A DNA stretch of 64,000 nucleotides from Aidingimonas halophila (GTDB lineage: Bacteria; Pseudomonadota; Gammaproteobacteria; Pseudomonadales; Halomonadaceae), in contig NZ_FNNI01000001.1 in assembly GCF_900106955.1 (NCBI RefSeq), positions 496,001 through 560,000 of the forward strand, written 5' to 3'. Position numbers and translations under genes: made by a program. The first letter of the stretch is position 1. Every line of letters begins with the position of its first letter. Shown piece by piece: positions 9,025 through 18,723 of this stretch. The notes beneath the pieces are model-generated. The model was given only the letters and a program-made list of their open reading frames with translations. It had not been told where the DNA came from and ran no database searches.

Positions 9025-10644
9025 ATGCAAGACAACACCTTCTGGTGGCGCGGTGGCGTCATCTACCAGATCTACCCACGCAGCTTCATGGACGCCAATG
9101 GCGACGGCATCGGCGACCTGCCCGGAGTGATAGAGAAGCTGGATTACGTCGCGAGTCTCGGGGTCGATGGTATCTGGCTGTCGCCGTTCTTCACCTCGCC
9201 GATGCTAGACTTCGGTTACGACGTCAGCGACTATCGCGACGTGGACCCCATGTTCGGCACCCTGGACGACTTCAAGGCGCTACTGGCCCGTGCCCATGCA
9301 CTGGGCCTGAGGGTGGTGATCGACCAGGTGATCAGCCATACCTCGGATCAGCACCCCTGGTTCCAGGAGAGCCGCACCGATCGCAGCAACCCGAGGGCCG
9401 ACTGGTACGTGTGGGCCGACCCCAAACCCGACGGCACCCCGCCCAACAACTGGCTATCGATCTTCGGTGGCTCGGCCTGGACTTTCGACTCGCGGCGTCG
9501 CCAGTACTACCTGCACAATTTCCTGGCCAGTCAGCCGGACCTCAACTTTCACCACCCGGACGTGCGCCGGGCACAACTCGACAACCTGCGCTTCTGGCTG
9601 GAGCTGGGCGTCGACGGCTTCCGCCTGGACACCGTCAACTTCTACTTCCATGACGCCGAGCTCACCGACAACCCGCCGGTGCCGACGGGAGAAACCGCGA
9701 CCCTCGGCGCCCCGGACAGCAACCCATACACCTGGCAACGCCACATCCATGACATCAGCCGCCCGGATAACCTCGACTTCCTGCGCGAGCTGCGCTCACT
9801 GATGGACGAGTTTCCCGGCACCACCACAGTGGGCGAGATCGGTGACGACAACCCGCTCGAGCGCATGGCCGAGTACACCGCCGGCGGTGACAAGCTGCAT
9901 ATGGCCTACACCTTCGATCTGCTCAACGAACCCCACTCGCCCGCTTACATCCGCGAGGTGATCGAACGCTTCCAGCGCCTGGCCGGCGATGCCTGGCCCT
10001 GCTGGGCACTCTCCAACCACGACGTGGTGCGCAATGCCTCCCGCTGGGGCGAGCGCGAGGATCCACTGGCTTATCCCAAGGTGGCCCTGGCCATGCTCTT
10101 CTCGCTACGTGGCAGCGTTTGCCTCTACCAGGGCGAGGAACTGGGTCTGCCCGAGGCCGAAGTGCCTTTCGAACGCATTCAGGATCCTTACGGTAAAGTG
10201 CTGTGGCCGGAGTTCAAGGGCCGCGACGGCTGCCGTACCCCCATGCCCTGGGAGCCGAACCAGGACGCCGGCTTCACCGCTCCGGGCGTGGAGCCCTGGC
10301 TACCGATGGACGAGCGCCACCTGGCCCTGGCCGTGTCGCGCCAGCAGAACGACTCAACCTCCGTACTCAACGCCACGCGTCGGCTGCTGGCCTTCCGGGC
10401 CGCTCATCCAGCACTGATCGACGGCGACCTCGAACTCATCGACGTCGGCACTGAATTGCTCGGGTTTATCCGCCAGATGGACGAAGAGACACTCCTCTGC
10501 GTATTCAACCTCACCGGCGAGACTCGCGAGGCACGGCTGCCGCTGGCGATCAAGAACACCCTCGACGGCCACGGCTTTACCCATGACATCGACGACGATT
10601 CGTTGCGGCTACCACCCTACCAGGCGGCCTGGCTCGTCGTCTGA
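9025..10644 (+). CDS. aglA: Alpha-glucosidase, GH13 (Halomonas HaG-like)
   Basis: Cytoplasmic GH13 enzyme hydrolysing alpha-glucosidic bonds of sucrose, maltose and similar sugars. The (beta/alpha)8 domain contains the full catalytic triad: nucleophile Asp202 in GFRLDTVN, acid/base Glu271 in VGEIGD and Asp333 in SNHDVVR. The region up to residue 333 aligns without gaps to my recollection of the Halomonas sp. H11 alpha-glucosidase, which uses the same three positions. No signal peptide is present, so sugars are split after uptake. It is the fourth gene of aglEFGAK, downstream of the palindromic element. A fairly weak AAGGA precedes the ATG by about 9 nt. Confidence 0.93.
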   Translation: MQDNTFWWRGGVIYQIYPRSFMDANGDGIGDLPGVIEKLDYVASLGVDGIWLSPFFTSPMLDFGYDVSDYRDVDPMFGTLDDFKALLARAHALGLRVVIDQVISHTSDQHPWFQESRTDRSNPRADWYVWADPKPDGTPPNNWLSIFGGSAWTFDSRRRQYYLHNFLASQPDLNFHHPDVRRAQLDNLRFWLELGVDGFRLDTVNFYFHDAELTDNPPVPTGETATLGAPDSNPYTWQRHIHDISRPDNLDFLRELRSLMDEFPGTTTVGEIGDDNPLERMAEYTAGGDKLHMAYTFDLLNEPHSPAYIREVIERFQRLAGDAWPCWALSNHDVVRNASRWGEREDPLAYPKVALAMLFSLRGSVCLYQGEELGLPEAEVPFERIQDPYGKVLWPEFKGRDGCRTPMPWEPNQDAGFTAPGVEPWLPMDERHLALAVSRQQNDSTSVLNATRRLLAFRAAHPALIDGDLELIDVGTELLGFIRQMDEETLLCVFNLTGETREARLPLAIKNTLDGHGFTHDIDDDSLRLPPYQAAWLVV

Positions 10645-10717
10645 ACCGAACTACCACGACAAATCGCCGGTCCACGACGATCCAACTTCCCGAGCGGGGC
10701 CGGCAAGGAGCAGAACC

Positions 10718-11824
10718 ATGGCAAGCGTCAAACTCGACAAGCTCAACAAGGTGTTCGGCCACGACCGCATCATCACGGACGTCGACCTGGACATCGGCAG
10801 TGGCGAGTTCGTGGTCTTCGTCGGCCCTTCCGGCTGCGGTAAATCCACCCTGCTGCGGTTGATCGCCGGACTCGAGTCGATCACCGACGGCGAACTGCGC
10901 ATCGGCGAGCAGGTGGTCAATGACCTACCGCCCCGGGAGCGCGGTGTGGGCATGGTCTTCCAGTCCTATGCGCTCTATCCGCACATGACGGTCTACGAGA
11001 ACATGGCCTTCGGCCTCAAGCTGGCCAAGACCGCCAACGAAACCATCGAGGAGCGGGTCATGGCCACGGCGCGCATCCTGCAGCTCGAAGAGCTGCTGCA
11101 CCGCAAACCCAAGGAACTCTCCGGCGGTCAGCGTCAACGCGTCGCCATGGGGCGGGCCATGGCCCGCGAGCCACGCATCCTGCTCTTCGACGAACCGCTC
11201 TCCAACCTCGACGCCTCGCTGCGCGTGCAGATGCGCAACGAAATCGCCCGGCTGCATCAGCGCCTGGGATCCACCGTGATTTATGTCACTCACGATCAGG
11301 TAGAAGCCATGACGCTGGCAGACAAGATCGTGGTGCTCAATGCCGGCCAGGTGGAACAGGTAGGAACGCCCCAGGAGCTCTACCAGCGTCCGCTCACCAG
11401 GTTTGTCGCCGGTTTTATCGGCTCGCCGACCATGAACTTCCTGCCCGCCGAGATGGTAGCCGGCACGGCCGAGGGATGCCATGTGCGTGCCAGCGGCATT
11501 GGCGAACTGGCCCTGCCCCAGGAACCCGGCCGTCACGATACCGGTGATGCGCTGACCCTGGGCGTACGGCCAGAGCACCTGAGCCTGGCGCCGGCCAGCG
11601 GCGACAACAGCTTCGAGATCGTCAACGTCGAGTACCTGGGCAATGAGGTCTATGTCTATCTCGAGCCCAAGGACGGCGACACCCTGTTGATCCACCGCAG
11701 CGAGGCCCCCAGCCGCTGGCAGACCGGCGAACGTGTCGCCCTGGTGCCCGACCCCGAGCACGTGCACCTGTTCGACGGCCGGGGGCGCGCCCTGGCGGTC
11801 GCCTCCGCCCATGCCGTGGCCTGA
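10718..11824 (+). CDS. aglK: Sugar ABC transporter ATP-binding protein (MalK/UgpC/MsmK type)
   Basis: ATPase that drives the aglFG permease. Walker A GPSGCGKST is at residues 36-44, followed by a Q-loop (FQSYALYPHMTV), the signature LSGGQRQRVAMGRA, Walker B LLFDEPLSNLD and the H-loop THD. The C-terminal half carries the MalK-type regulatory OB domain, including LGVRPEHLSL. The start at 10718 is supported by AAGGAG seven bases upstream. ORF extension to 10583 would run into the aglA coding region and lacks family similarity. It is the last gene of the operon; an imperfect GC-rich hairpin follows at about 11831-11860. Confidence 0.92.
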   Translation: MASVKLDKLNKVFGHDRIITDVDLDIGSGEFVVFVGPSGCGKSTLLRLIAGLESITDGELRIGEQVVNDLPPRERGVGMVFQSYALYPHMTVYENMAFGLKLAKTANETIEERVMATARILQLEELLHRKPKELSGGQRQRVAMGRAMAREPRILLFDEPLSNLDASLRVQMRNEIARLHQRLGSTVIYVTHDQVEAMTLADKIVVLNAGQVEQVGTPQELYQRPLTRFVAGFIGSPTMNFLPAEMVAGTAEGCHVRASGIGELALPQEPGRHDTGDALTLGVRPEHLSLAPASGDNSFEIVNVEYLGNEVYVYLEPKDGDTLLIHRSEAPSRWQTGERVALVPDPEHVHLFDGRGRALAVASAHAVA

Positions 11825-11922
11825 GCCATCCGCGGCCGGACTGCCCCGGCGCCGTCCGACCGCACTGGCTGCCCAGGGCCCGACGCGCTATGCTAGGCTG
11901 CTAACTAAATCGTTACAGCTCC

Positions 11923-12987
11923 ATGGAGTTCGCCCCTGTGCCCCCCTCACGTCGCATGACACTCAAGGACCTCGCTGCCGAATTGGGCGTTTCTACGGCC
12001 AGTATCTCTAATGCCTTCAATCGTCCCGATCAACTATCCCCGATGCTTCGTGAAAGGATTCTCAACGAAGCCAAACGACTGGGCTATGCCGGTCCCGATG
12101 CCAAAGCAAGGAGCCTCCGTACAGGACGCTCACAGATCATCGCTGTCATTCTGGCTGAAAGCCTCACTTACAGCCTCAATGATGCCGTAGCCAGTGAATT
12201 GCTCTCAGGCATTGCCGAGGTTCTCGATGCCCATGGCCACACCATGTTGCTGTTATCCGGACGCCAGCATGGCTCAGAAACGCATGGTTCCACCAATATG
12301 GCCGACGGCTATATTGTTTACGGCCTGATGCCCAGCATGACCATGCTTTCGGAACTGCCTGCCCAGAACCCATTGGTAGCCGTCGATTTCGATATCGAGC
12401 ATTGCCCCACCATACATATCGATAACGAACCGGCCAGTTATTCGATAGCGCGACATGCACTACTGACGCCGCCAAAACGGCCGGCAGTCATCAACCTGCG
12501 ATTGACCAAGCAACCTTGTAACGGGCGTATTACTGATGAGCATGACCTGTTCTCGGCGCACCACACCATCACCCGCTCCCGCCTGATGGGCATCCATCGC
12601 GCATTCAAGGAAAGCGGCATCGATCCGGCATCGGTCCCCATGTGGAATGTCGAAGAGAATATTCACGACGTTTGCGCCCCAGTGATCGCAGACATTCTCG
12701 ATCAACCGGAAGAACATCGACCGGACCTGCTGCTATGCATGTCCGACCGGATTGCCCTGACTGCACTGACACTGGCTGAACAACGTGGCCTGTGCGTGCC
12801 CGATGACCTGCGCATCACCGGTTTCGACGGTATCGCCGAGGGTCAGTACCGGGCCCCGCGCCTCACCACGGTGCGCCAGGACAGCATCGAAAAAGGCCGC
12901 CTGGCCGCCAGGATGATACTGGGACTGTCCCCCAAGGAGCAAAAGTACCTGTCGACGGAACTGCTGATCGGCGAAAGCTGCCCGTGA
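11923..12987 (+). CDS. LacI-family transcriptional regulator of the agl locus
   Basis: DNA-binding repressor, 354 aa. The N-terminal LacI helix-turn-helix reads MTLKDLAAELGVSTASISNAFN, then a hinge and a periplasmic-binding-like effector domain ending FDGIAEGQYRAPRLTTVRQD. It directly follows aglK and probably senses an alpha-glucoside or a product of AglA. The two perfect palindromes in the lamB-aglE gap are its likely operators, and a degenerate match (about 8 of 12) lies just upstream of its own start, consistent with weak autoregulation. No strong ribosome site precedes ATG 11923; a GTG at 11938 is an alternative. Confidence 0.87.
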   Translation: MEFAPVPPSRRMTLKDLAAELGVSTASISNAFNRPDQLSPMLRERILNEAKRLGYAGPDAKARSLRTGRSQIIAVILAESLTYSLNDAVASELLSGIAEVLDAHGHTMLLLSGRQHGSETHGSTNMADGYIVYGLMPSMTMLSELPAQNPLVAVDFDIEHCPTIHIDNEPASYSIARHALLTPPKRPAVINLRLTKQPCNGRITDEHDLFSAHHTITRSRLMGIHRAFKESGIDPASVPMWNVEENIHDVCAPVIADILDQPEEHRPDLLLCMSDRIALTALTLAEQRGLCVPDDLRITGFDGIAEGQYRAPRLTTVRQDSIEKGRLAARMILGLSPKEQKYLSTELLIGESCP

Positions 12988-13017
12988 CCTCGACAGCATT
13001 CCGGCCGGGTCAACCCA

Positions 13018-15102
13018 TCATTCCACCTGCTCAATAAAGGAAGCCGGACGCCCGGTGTGCGTCAACGTCAGCCGATGCATGGCACGCGTGCAGGCGACGT
13101 AAAGCAGATTGCGATCCATCTCCGTCACATAGTTACGCTCGCTGACATCCGGCACGATGACGCGGTCGAATTCCAGCCCCTTGGCCATATGGGCTGTACA
13201 GATGATGACGCCCGTGGAAAAGGATAGGCTCTGCTCGGAGAGTAACTGCAGATTATCGACCGTTTCCTTCAGCCCATCGAATAAGCGCTGTGCCTGTTTC
13301 TGAGTCTTGCATACGACCCCGAGCGTATTGTGATCCGAAGCAGCGAATGCCGTGATGAGTTCAGCAATCGTCGCCGTTTCGTCCCGTTTCGTGCGGCACT
13401 TGATGATATCGGGCTCATCACCATGGCGCTCGATGACTTCCAACTCCGGATTGGGAGAAATCCGCTGAGCAAAGCGCGTGATCTCGTAACTCGAACGAAA
13501 GCTCTTGTTGAGAGTGACATAAGCAGCCTGATGCAACACCCCCCGGATCTCCTCGGCCTTCGAGCCACTGTAGGGATTCACCGATTGATAGGCATCACCA
13601 AGAATCGTCTTGCGGCAACTGAAGAGCCGCCCGATCACGGCGTATTGCACCGGTGTATAGTCCTGCATCTCGTCAATCAACAGGTGCTTCACGTTGCGCC
13701 AGGCCGAATGTACGCCATCCAAGCGCATTTTCAGGTAGATCATGGGGAAGACATCAGCGTATTCCAGCTTTCCCCCCTTGGCTGCCTTGAAGTATTCCGG
13801 TTGGCCGACCCACTCGTAAAACCCCTTGTAGGTTTCACGTAAGGTGGATTCACGCAGCATTTGCCGGATGGACGCCGTCAACTCCTTGCGCTCCTCGGGC
13901 ATCAGATCGTAGTTGTATTGATTACCGATTTTACGCTCGATTTCCCAGGCCACCTGTTTGATGCGCTGCTTGCTCGGCAGGGAGCGGTGCTTGCGAAACA
14001 CCTCTTCCAACAGCCAACCGGGAACCAACCGACGTGCGATCCAGAGGTCTTCGGCCGCGAAACGGTGCTGTTCGACATGGGCGGCATAGGCATCCAACTG
14101 TTTCAGGAACTCTGTAGATGCCTTGTAACGTAAACGCGCTTTCATCGCCTCATCATCTTTTTCAAGCAACATGGAAGTTTGCTCGAAAAAGGTCTGGAAA
14201 CGGTATTGCCCATCCAGCAATTCGTGGGCCAGATCCTCCATACCGACTTCATTGACACTCTCTTCTCCCAATTCAGGCAGCACATTGGCGATATAATCGG
14301 CGAACACGCGGTTAGGAGAAATTATCAGGATGTCTTCGGACGAGAGCGAATCCTTGAAGCGATAGAGGAGATAGGCAATACGATGCAGCGCAATGGACGT
14401 CTTGCCGGAGCCGGCAACCCCCTGGATAATCAGAACCTTGGCATCGTCATTACGGATAATGGCATTCTGATCACGCTGAATGGTCGCGACGATGTTCTTC
14501 ATTCCTTCGTCAGACGACCGACTCAGCTCTTCCTGTAATACGTCATCAACGACATTAACCGCGCTGTCGATCATCAGCTCGATCTCACCGTGCTTGATGC
14601 GGAACTGGCGCTTCAGTCGGATCTCGCCGTCGACATGGCCTTCCGGCGATTCGTAGCGTGCCGCTCCGGTTTCATAGTCATAAAACAGCGAGGCGATAGG
14701 GGCGCGCCAGTCATAAACGACATTGCGCCTGGCGAGATCATCGTGGAAATGATGGATACCGATATAGATAGGTTCGGCATCCTTGCCATGATCCTGAGCA
14801 AAATCAAGGCGGCCAAAATACGGAGAACGAAACAACTTGAGCAGCCGATTTCGCTTCGCCTGAGTAGCCTCACCAGTCATCACGGCTTGCTGGATGGACT
14901 CACGCGCGGAGATCTTTTCGACATGATCCATCTCGTCGCGGCTGCTCCACAGATACTCTTTCTGGTCCTGAATATCCTGAGCGTAATGGCGCAGCCTGGC
15001 ATCCGTATCGTCCAGGTTCCGTTTGAGACGGGCCTCGACATCGTCCAGGTGGTCACGCTCTTCTCGTTCTGCTGGCAACAATTCGTGATGGTTCTCCGAC
15101 AT
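13018..15102 (-). CDS. helD: HelD-like superfamily 1 helicase / RNA polymerase recycling factor
   Basis: UvrD/Rep-family ATPase of 694 residues. It begins with a long charged coiled-coil (about residues 10-60) as in Bacillus HelD, which inserts into RNA polymerase channels, rather than the N-terminus of E. coli helicase IV. Walker A GVAGSGKTS is near residues 228-236, followed by ILIISPN, IDEMQDY (Walker B) and the late motifs TLNKSFRSSYEI, GLEFDRVIVPD and LLYVACTRAM. A HelD role in releasing stalled polymerase is inferred from this domain order; repair helicase activity is the alternative. Start ATG 15102 has GGAAG upstream, and a heptanucleotide repeat lies in the leader. Confidence 0.75.
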   Translation of the reverse strand: MSENHHELLPAEREERDHLDDVEARLKRNLDDTDARLRHYAQDIQDQKEYLWSSRDEMDHVEKISARESIQQAVMTGEATQAKRNRLLKLFRSPYFGRLDFAQDHGKDAEPIYIGIHHFHDDLARRNVVYDWRAPIASLFYDYETGAARYESPEGHVDGEIRLKRQFRIKHGEIELMIDSAVNVVDDVLQEELSRSSDEGMKNIVATIQRDQNAIIRNDDAKVLIIQGVAGSGKTSIALHRIAYLLYRFKDSLSSEDILIISPNRVFADYIANVLPELGEESVNEVGMEDLAHELLDGQYRFQTFFEQTSMLLEKDDEAMKARLRYKASTEFLKQLDAYAAHVEQHRFAAEDLWIARRLVPGWLLEEVFRKHRSLPSKQRIKQVAWEIERKIGNQYNYDLMPEERKELTASIRQMLRESTLRETYKGFYEWVGQPEYFKAAKGGKLEYADVFPMIYLKMRLDGVHSAWRNVKHLLIDEMQDYTPVQYAVIGRLFSCRKTILGDAYQSVNPYSGSKAEEIRGVLHQAAYVTLNKSFRSSYEITRFAQRISPNPELEVIERHGDEPDIIKCRTKRDETATIAELITAFAASDHNTLGVVCKTQKQAQRLFDGLKETVDNLQLLSEQSLSFSTGVIICTAHMAKGLEFDRVIVPDVSERNYVTEMDRNLLYVACTRAMHRLTLTHTGRPASFIEQVE

Positions 15103-15126
15103 GAACGTCAACTTCCGATCGCTGAT

Positions 15127-15154
15127 GAGACATGAGATATGAGACATAAGACAT
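15127..15154 (-). repeat. Heptanucleotide tandem repeat in helD leader
   Basis: Four consecutive 7-mers on the plus strand: GAGACAT, GAGATAT, GAGACAT, AAGACAT. The array ends 25 nt upstream of the helD ATG. Each minus-strand unit but one contains an ATG. It is short and imperfect. Confidence 0.6.
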
Positions 15155-15224
15155 GGCACCGACCGGTGACATGTCAGCGCGGGGGGTCGACCCTAGGGTG
15201 GAGAGATCATACCTGCAGCAGCCC

Positions 15225-16079
15225 TTATCGCAACAGCAACACCGGGACACTGGCATGGCGCATCATGCTCGTCGTCGTGCTTCCCACGAGCAGGTGACGG
15301 ATGCGAGAGTGTCCATAGGCGCCCATCACCAGCAGATCGATATCGTTGGCAGCTTGGTAGTTACGTAGGGTCTCTTCCACTTCGCCGGCGCAGATTGCCC
15401 CCTCAGCCTCCAGTCCGGCATCGCGCAGGGTCGACACGGCCCAGTCGAGCTGAGAGCGATTGTCTCCCGTTTCAGCTCCGACGATGACGACATGGCAGGC
15501 CACTCCCCGAAACAGCGGACTCTTGGCGACCATTTCCACGCCTTTGCGGGTGGTCTTGCTGCCATCAAAAGCAATCAATGCCTGGCGGGGCCGAGAAAAG
15601 GTATCGGGCACCATCAGGATCGGTCGATGCAGCGTGCGAACCACGCGCTCTAGATTCGATCCGAGATGTTCACTGGCTCGATATGCCGTTTCACCACGTT
15701 TGCCCAATACCAGCAGACGCGTCTCTTTCTCCAGATCCGCAAGCGTTTCCACCAGTGTGCCATTACGTTGACGAATGCCAGGTTCGGCGACACCATCCTC
15801 GATGGCTCGTTCCTTGGCTGCCTTCAGCATCAATCGTCCCTGTTCCTGGGCGACCTTGGCACGCTGCTCGTCCAATTGGGCAAGCTCCTCGAGCAAATGC
15901 TCTCGCGCTCCCAGTCCGATGTTACCGGACAGATCGGCATCCGCCGTCTGGGGATGGTTGTCCACCACGTGGACGAAAGTCAGCGGTGTCTCGAGGGCCA
16001 GACTCGCCCACGCAGCGTAATCGCATACACCCTCGGAAAATTGTGAGCCGTCGATAGCGGCCATTACCTGATCTGTCAT
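15225..16079 (-). CDS. Universal stress protein, tandem UspA domains
   Basis: Cytoplasmic protein of 284 aa with two Usp folds: residues 1-148 and about 163-284. The second has the ATP-binding signature LVMGAYGHSRIRHLLVGSTTTSMM (G-2x-G-9x-G-S/T pattern), and the first has LVLGKRG and GSNLERVVR. AGGAACG precedes the ATG. It follows the SulP transporter gene on the same strand after 143 nt; SulP-Usp pairs recur in many proteobacteria, so the Usp may regulate the transporter or its expression. It could also act as a general stress protein. Confidence 0.88.
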   Translation of the reverse strand: MTDQVMAAIDGSQFSEGVCDYAAWASLALETPLTFVHVVDNHPQTADADLSGNIGLGAREHLLEELAQLDEQRAKVAQEQGRLMLKAAKERAIEDGVAEPGIRQRNGTLVETLADLEKETRLLVLGKRGETAYRASEHLGSNLERVVRTLHRPILMVPDTFSRPRQALIAFDGSKTTRKGVEMVAKSPLFRGVACHVVIVGAETGDNRSQLDWAVSTLRDAGLEAEGAICAGEVEETLRNYQAANDIDLLVMGAYGHSRIRHLLVGSTTTSMMRHASVPVLLLR

Positions 16080-16222
16080 TTATCGTTCCTGAAGCTGGCG
16101 TTATTCGACGGTGCAGATGACACCACCGAGGCGACGGCATGTCGCAGGATGTGCCGTTGTGGCTACGCGTCCTAGCCTATCCCGCCAGGCCGTGATCGTC
16201 GACCGGCAGATAGGCCACCGAA

Positions 16223-17713
16223 TCAATGTCCGCCCATCAGCTTCTCGACGGCTGCGGGGTCATCATGCACGGCATAGCGATCGACGATGGTGGCACTGGC
16301 TTCGTTCAAACCGACCAGTTCCACTTCGGTGCCTTCGCGACGGAACTTGATCACTACACGGTCCAGCGCCTGGACCGCAGTGATATCCCAGAAATGGGCC
16401 CGAGACAGATCGATGGTGACTTTTTCCACCGTCTCCTTGAAGTCGAAGGCAGCCGAGAAGCGCTCGGATGAAGCGAAAAAGACCTGCCCCACCACGCGAT
16501 ACGTCCGATGGTAACCAGGATCGACCTCTTCCGAGCCGATATAGAGAATATTACCGACCTTGTTGGCAAAGAACATCGCGGCCAGCAGCACACCGACGAA
16601 CACGCCGATCGCCAGATTATGAGTGACCACCACCACGACCACCGTTGCCAGCATGACGATATTGGTGCTCATCGGGTGTTTCTTCAGATCGCGCAGGGAT
16701 GACCAACTGAACGTTCCTATGGACACCATGATCATCACCGCCACCAGAGCCGCCATGGGGATCTGCGACACCCAGTCCGACAGGAAGACGACCATCAGCA
16801 GCAGTACGATGCCTGCCACCAAGGATGATAGACGACGACGCCCACCGGATTTGATGTTGATCACCGACTGCCCGATCATCGCACAGCCGGCCATCCCCCC
16901 AATGAGACCGGAGCCGATATTGGCAATGCCTTGGCCTTTGCACTCACGATTCTTGTTGCTGGATGTGTCGGTCAGATCATCGACGATGGTGGCTGTCATC
17001 ATCGATTCCAGCAGCCCGACGACCGTCAGCATGACCGATGTCGGGAAGATGATCATCAGCGTCTCAAGGGTGAGTGGCACATCCGGCCAGAGCAGGATCG
17101 GCAGCGAGTCGGGCAGTTCGCCCATATCGCCAACCGTGCGGATATCCATACCCGACACCATGTACACCAGGGTCAATATCACGATACAGACCAGCGGCGA
17201 GGGAATGTTCTTGCCGACCACCGGTACATAAGGAAACAGATAGATGATGGCCAGTCCGGCAACAGTCATGGCATAGACGTGCCAGGTCACTCCGGTCAGC
17301 TCGGGCAACTGGGCCATGAAGATGAGAATCGCCAATGCGTTGACGAAACCGGTCACTACCGAGCGCGAAACGAAGCGCATCAGGTCCGCCAGGCGCAGGT
17401 AACCGGCCATGATCTGCAGGACACCGGTCAATAGTGTCGCGGCAAGCAGATATTCCAGGCCATGATCCCGCACCAGAGTCACCATGAGCAATGCCATGGC
17501 GCCAGTGGCACCTGAAATCATGCCGGAGCGTCCGCCAGCAAAGGCGATGACAACAGCGATACAGAAGGAGGCATACAGCCCCACCTTGGGGTCGACGCCG
17601 GCAATGATGGAGAAGGCGATGGCTTCGGGAATCAATGCCAGCGCGACAACGATACCGGCGAGCGAATCGCCCTTGAGATTGGATAACCAACTGTGTTTGA
17701 AGGATTCGATCAT
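16223..17713 (-). CDS. SulP family anion transporter with STAS domain
   Basis: Inner-membrane anion transporter of 496 aa. The start region [21 protein letters not shown] is the conserved SulP opening, then 11-12 hydrophobic helices follow and a C-terminal STAS domain from about residue 395 ([21 protein letters not shown]). SulP members carry sulfate, bicarbonate, chloride or dicarboxylates; the substrate is not clear from motifs. The neighbouring Usp gene is more common near bicarbonate or chloride type members. ATG 17713 is used because the SulP N-terminus begins there; the longer ORF adds an unconserved arginine-rich leader. Confidence 0.87.
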   Translation of the reverse strand: MIESFKHSWLSNLKGDSLAGIVVALALIPEAIAFSIIAGVDPKVGLYASFCIAVVIAFAGGRSGMISGATGAMALLMVTLVRDHGLEYLLAATLLTGVLQIMAGYLRLADLMRFVSRSVVTGFVNALAILIFMAQLPELTGVTWHVYAMTVAGLAIIYLFPYVPVVGKNIPSPLVCIVILTLVYMVSGMDIRTVGDMGELPDSLPILLWPDVPLTLETLMIIFPTSVMLTVVGLLESMMTATIVDDLTDTSSNKNRECKGQGIANIGSGLIGGMAGCAMIGQSVINIKSGGRRRLSSLVAGIVLLLMVVFLSDWVSQIPMAALVAVMIMVSIGTFSWSSLRDLKKHPMSTNIVMLATVVVVVVTHNLAIGVFVGVLLAAMFFANKVGNILYIGSEEVDPGYHRTYRVVGQVFFASSERFSAAFDFKETVEKVTIDLSRAHFWDITAVQALDRVVIKFRREGTEVELVGLNEASATIVDRYAVHDDPAAVEKLMGGH

Positions 17714-17894
17714 GCATACATCCCGTCGTGGAGTGGCAACAACCTGCCCACGGCGGGGTGGAACCCGAAGCCGAGGAGGCTCCAGGTTGCGACTTTCGTC
17801 GTAAAGAATCGCGCAGGGAGCGCGCAATTCTATCAGCAATCGTACCGCCCTGCACCGACGATTTGGCTACGGCGATACGCGTGTATGGTGCCGC

Positions 17895-18686
17895 TTACTG
17901 ATCCGAGTTCCCGTTTCCTTCGGTCGTGGAGCCGCCGACGGAAGCCCCCATGTGCTTGAAGGCTTCCAGTAGATCCAGAGGCAGTGGCACCACGATGGTA
18001 GACGCATTCTTGTTGCTCATGTCACTCATGGTCTGCAAGTAGCGCAACTGCAAGGCTGCCGAGTTTTCGGACATCACGTTGGCGGCCGCGACGAGCTTCT
18101 TGGAGGCCTGCAACTCACCCTCGGCATGAATCACCTTGGCACGACGCTCGCGCTCCGCTTCCGCTTGCCGGGCAATGGCGCGGATCATGCTTTCATCGAG
18201 GTCGACATGCTTGATCTCCACATTGGCGACCTTGATGCCCCAGGATTCTGCGGAAGAATCGATGATCTCCTGGATATCGTCGTTCAGCTTGTCACGTTCG
18301 GAAAGCATTTCATCGAGATCGTGTTTACCCAGCACCGAACGCAGGGTCGTCTGTGCCAACTGGCTCGTCGCATTGATGAAATGCTCGACCTGGATAATGG
18401 CCTTTTCCGGATCGACGACTCGGAAATAGAGCACCGCATTGACTTTCACAGTGACGTTATCCTGGGAAATGACATCCTGCTCGGGCACATCCATGGTAAT
18501 CACACGCAGGTCGACCACCTGCATCTTCTGTATGAACGGAATGACGATCACCAACCCTGGACCCTTCACTTTCTGAAAACGTCCGAGAAAGAACACCACA
18601 CCGCGCTTGTATTCCGGCAGGATACGGATCGATGCCGCCAACAGCATGACCAGTAGCACCACCGGTACGAGATAGGAAAACATCAT
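17895..18686 (-). CDS. Slipin / SPFH-domain membrane protein
   Basis: Stomatin-like protein of 263 aa with one N-terminal membrane hairpin ([17 protein letters not shown]) and an SPFH domain ([20 protein letters not shown]), then a helical region rich in Ala, Glu and Arg ([19 protein letters not shown]) for oligomer formation. Such proteins form membrane microdomain rings. It follows nfeD by 37 nt; the slipin-NfeD pair is a conserved operon in which the NfeD protease cleaves the slipin C-terminus. ATG 18686 has AAGGAG at seven bases. Confidence 0.9.
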   Translation of the reverse strand: MMFSYLVPVVLLVMLLAASIRILPEYKRGVVFFLGRFQKVKGPGLVIVIPFIQKMQVVDLRVITMDVPEQDVISQDNVTVKVNAVLYFRVVDPEKAIIQVEHFINATSQLAQTTLRSVLGKHDLDEMLSERDKLNDDIQEIIDSSAESWGIKVANVEIKHVDLDESMIRAIARQAEAERERRAKVIHAEGELQASKKLVAAANVMSENSAALQLRYLQTMSDMSNKNASTIVVPLPLDLLEAFKHMGASVGGSTTEGNGNSDQ

Positions 18687-18723
18687 GGAAGATCTCCTTG
18701 GCTGGACTATGAGGTTGCGAAAC

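Noticed and set aside
11831-11860. GC-rich hairpin after aglK as a terminator
   Set aside because: Stem has a mismatch and a large loop, and no T-run follows.
11905-11916. Degenerate operator upstream of the LacI-type gene
   Set aside because: About 8 of 12 positions match and symmetry is poor; mentioned in the gene entry but not listed as a site.
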